Source: DAOTXN01 sp034435435
Lineage (GTDB): Bacteria > Chloroflexota > Anaerolineae > S140-20
Direction: 5' to 3'
Length of the DNA: 14,325 nucleotides
Assembly: GCA_034435435.1 (NCBI GenBank)
Contig: DAOTXN010000165.1
Coordinates: 1 to 14,325 of the forward strand
Shown here: in pieces, positions 12,273 through 14,325 of the stretch
Layout: each line of letters opens with the position of its first letter
Position numbering within the stretch: the first letter of the stretch is position 1
Translations under genes and position numbers: made by a program
The notes under the pieces: generated by a model
What the model saw: only the letters and a program-made list of their open reading frames with translations
What the model was told of the DNA's origin: nothing
The model's database searches: none

Positions 12273-14000
12273 ATGACCGTTTTTCCGAGTGATAAACCCT
12301 GGCTCAGACTATACGACGAAGGAGTGCCGCATACCATCCATCCATATCCTGAGCAACCGTTATACGCCTTTCTCGAACAGTCGGCCCGCGATTATCCCGA
12401 CCGGCCGGCCATCATTTTCAAAAAGCACCAGGTCAGTTACCGGCAGTTGAACGACTTGACTGACCGGCTGGCGGCTGCGCTGGCAGGTATGGGAGTCAAA
12501 AAGGGAGATCGGGTGGCGATCATGATGCCCAACTCGCCCCAGTTTCCCATCGCCTTTTTCGGCATCCTCAAGGCCGGCGCAGTGGTCAGCGCCATTAGTC
12601 TGTTGGACTCACCGGCGCAGATCGAACACAAGCTGAACTATGCCGGCGCCGAGACCATGATCATCATGAGCAACTTTTACGAGGCGTTCAAGACGGCCCA
12701 ACCCAAAACCCAGATCAAGCGGGTGATCGTCACGCACATCAAGGAATACATGTCGCCAGTGATCAAAACTCTGTTTCCGGTTTTGGCGCGGCTCAAAGCC
12801 GAGCTAAAAGTGCATCAGGTGACGCTGCGCGACGGCGACATCTGGCTGCAAGACCTGCTTGGGCGCTATACGCCTGCTCAACGTCCCAAAGTCGAGGTCG
12901 GCCCGGACGACGTCGCCGTGCTCCAATTCACCGGCGGCACCACTGGCGTGCCCAAGGCCGCCGTCGAATTGCACAAGAGCCTGGTCGCCAATACCCTGCA
13001 GATCAAATCCTGGCTGCCCGACACCCACATAGGCCAGGAAGTGACGCTGATGGCGATCCCCCTGTTTCACGTCTATGGCATGGTGGCGGGCATGAACTAC
13101 AGCATGGCCTCGGCGGCGGCCCTGGTGATGGTGCCCAACCCGCGCGACCTGGACGACGTTTTGGACAGCATCGAAAAGTGGAAGGCGACCATCTATCCGG
13201 GCGTGCCGACCATGTACAACGCCATCAACAACCACCCACGTGTCCAGGCTGGACAGGTGGACATCACTTCCATCCGAGCGTGCATCAGCGGGTCGGCCCC
13301 GCTGCTCAAAGAGACGCAGGAACGCTTTGAAAAGCTGACCGGGGCCAGCCTGCGCGAAGGCTTTGGCATGAGTGAAGCCCCCACGGCCACTCACTGCAAC
13401 CCCATGCACGGCGAAAACCGCAAAGGCTCCATCGGCCTACCCTTGCCCGACGTCGAGTGTCGCATCGTTAGCCTGGACGACGGTGTGACCGACCTGCCCG
13501 CCGGCGAAGTGGGCGAGCTGGTCATTCATTCCCCCAACCTGATGTGGGGTTATTGGGAGATGCCCACCGAGACGATCAACACACTGCGCGAAGGCCCCGA
13601 TGGCAAGAAATGGCTGTACAGCGGCGACATCGCCAAGATGGACGAGGACGGCTATTTCTACATCGTGGACCGCAAGAAAGACATGATCATCGTCAGCGGT
13701 TTCAACGTGTACCCCACCAACGTCGAAGAAGTGCTCATCCGGCATCCCAAGATCATGGAAGTGGCCGTGGCGGGCGTCGCCGACCCCCATCGAGGCGAGA
13801 CGGTGAAGGCCTGGGTGGTGCTCAAACCGGGCGAGACGGCCACCGAAGACGAGATCATCGAGTGGGCCAAGGAAAGCGGCCAACTGGCCGCCTACGAGCG
13901 CCCGCGCGTGGTCGAGTTTCGCAAGGAGCTGCCCAAGACGCTGGTGGGCAAAGTGTTGCGGCGCGTGTTGATCGAGGAGGAGAAAAAGAAGGCAGGGTAA
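12273..14000 (+). CDS. fadD: Long-chain fatty acid-CoA ligase (AMP-forming), FadD-like
   Basis: A 575-residue adenylate-forming enzyme that activates a fatty acid to acyl-AMP and then acyl-CoA. The ANL motifs are in order: P-loop TGGTTGVPK (220-228), IPLFHVYGM (262-270), ISGSAPL (338-344), GFGMSEAP (363-370), YSGDIA (449-454), the hinge DRKKDMIIVSGFNVYP (466-481), and catalytic K560 in PKTLVGKVLRR. Length is usual for FadD. The ATG at 12273 has AAAGGAGG seven nt upstream; an in-frame reading from 12165 would begin in the -35 box and is wrong. No signal or membrane span; FadD enzymes associate with the membrane peripherally. Sequence alone does not fix chain length. Its own promoter and operator point to regulated, fatty-acid-responsive expression. 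Confidence 0.93.
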   Translation: MTVFPSDKPWLRLYDEGVPHTIHPYPEQPLYAFLEQSARDYPDRPAIIFKKHQVSYRQLNDLTDRLAAALAGMGVKKGDRVAIMMPNSPQFPIAFFGILKAGAVVSAISLLDSPAQIEHKLNYAGAETMIIMSNFYEAFKTAQPKTQIKRVIVTHIKEYMSPVIKTLFPVLARLKAELKVHQVTLRDGDIWLQDLLGRYTPAQRPKVEVGPDDVAVLQFTGGTTGVPKAAVELHKSLVANTLQIKSWLPDTHIGQEVTLMAIPLFHVYGMVAGMNYSMASAAALVMVPNPRDLDDVLDSIEKWKATIYPGVPTMYNAINNHPRVQAGQVDITSIRACISGSAPLLKETQERFEKLTGASLREGFGMSEAPTATHCNPMHGENRKGSIGLPLPDVECRIVSLDDGVTDLPAGEVGELVIHSPNLMWGYWEMPTETINTLREGPDGKKWLYSGDIAKMDEDGYFYIVDRKKDMIIVSGFNVYPTNVEEVLIRHPKIMEVAVAGVADPHRGETVKAWVVLKPGETATEDEIIEWAKESGQLAAYERPRVVEFRKELPKTLVGKVLRRVLIEEEKKKAG

Positions 14001-14032
14001 TAGCTTCTGCAAAGCCCTGCCTACGCGGTTAG

Positions 14033-14056
14033 GGCCTGGATTTGGCAATCCAGGCC
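14033..14056 (+). terminator. Hairpin downstream of the acyl-CoA ligase gene
   Basis: GGCCTGGATT (14033-14042) and AATCCAGGCC (14047-14056) form a perfect 10-bp stem with a TGGC loop, 33 nt after the stop. No T-run follows, so a Rho-independent terminator is not certain; it could be a 3' mRNA-stabilising stem. A second possible stem, GGCAGGG/CCCTGCC (13991-13997 with 14015-14021), spans the stop codon. Confidence 0.4.
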
Positions 14057-14110
14057 GAGCGAGAGCGACAGATTTATAGAACGTTTGTCTAATGTGACAT
14101 TGTCAAAATA

Positions 14111-14325
14111 GTTAGCGCGGACGCGCAGCGGAGGCCTCCGCTTGCTAGCCTTCGGCTAACGGGCGGCGCGCAGCGTCGCGCGAACGACCAGCGTCAGCCG
14201 ATTGCGGGTTGGCAAGGCGAAACCCACTTACAACCAACACCGCCAGTGTCAATTTCCGCCCGTTATGGCGGCGAGCGCAGCCGCCGCCATAACGACAAGG
14301 TTCAGCGGGCCGCGCCCCCAACGCC
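14111..14325. repeat. Nested inverted repeats with alternating GTTA/TAAC ends, possibly attC-like
   Basis: No gene is seen in 14001-14325. This part folds extensively. GTTAGC (14111-14116) pairs with GCTAAC (14155-14160) around a perfect 16-bp palindrome (14127-14142) and a TAGCC-TTC-GGCTA stem (14146-14158). TAACGGGCGG (14157-14166) pairs with CCGCCCGTTA (14256-14265), enclosing about 90 bp with further small stems. CGTTATGGCGGCG (14261-14273) pairs with CGCCGCCATAACG (14282-14294) over an 8-nt loop. The end, TAAC then GGTTCAGC, resembles the left half of an integron attC site and runs off the window. Core 7-mers match the attC consensus only partly, so the identity is open. Confidence 0.6.

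Noticed and set aside
14057..14110. Possible promoter elements (TTGACA-like and TATAAA-like words, AATGTGACATT) in the AT-rich patch after the acyl-CoA ligase gene
   Set aside because: Spacing between the boxes is about 22 nt on the minus strand and the plus-strand -10 is poor; there is no gene to drive in the window.

Overview
The window looks like a stretch of chromosome from an uncultured Chloroflexota bacterium, probably Anaerolineae-like. This is inferred from the moderately high GC, a PurS-PurL fusion start, tandem ParB-like paralogues, an AOR-family tungsto/molybdoenzyme and GTGA-type heptamer repeats. No rRNA or other marker gene is present, so the taxonomy is inference only. No tRNA, CRISPR array, transposase or prophage gene was seen.

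Left part (1-2877, all minus strand): the start of purL runs off the window edge. Next to it, a VapC-type PIN toxin and a Phd/YefM-type antitoxin lie upstream of a GtrB/DPM1-like family 2 glycosyltransferase and a HAD hydrolase. The last two overlap by 11 nt inside a 7-nt tandem repeat. The toxin-antitoxin pair has a near-consensus promoter with a perfect 10-bp palindrome at the expected transcription start.

Middle (3015-4957, plus strand): divergently from the antitoxin promoter, two adjacent paralogous genes encode proteins with a ParB/sulfiredoxin/SerK-like DGNHR motif and a shared C-terminal FPGRTEADL motif. Their function is unknown, and they are the least-described protein-coding unit here. 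They converge with an aldehyde:ferredoxin oxidoreductase family gene; the two stop codons overlap.

Centre right (4954-11125, minus strand): an SMR-family exporter gene is followed by a complete polyamine-type ABC importer in the order potA-potB-potC-potD, each with a strong ribosome binding site or coupled start. A strong hairpin follows potD, and then the AOR gene. The gap between the SMR gene and potA is made entirely of 11 heptamers with a GTGA/TCAC core that switch orientation midway and form a perfect 18-bp inverted repeat.

Right part (11391-14325, plus strand): a TPR-plus-four-transmembrane protein of unknown function is followed by a FadD-like acyl-CoA ligase. The ligase gene has a near-perfect sigma-70-type promoter (TTGACA-17-TATACT) with a 20-bp perfect inverted repeat on the start site, probably a repressor operator. 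The last 325 bases hold no gene. They contain a series of nested inverted repeats alternating GTTA and TAAC ends, which resemble integron attC sites or another folded mobile-element end and continue past the window edge.
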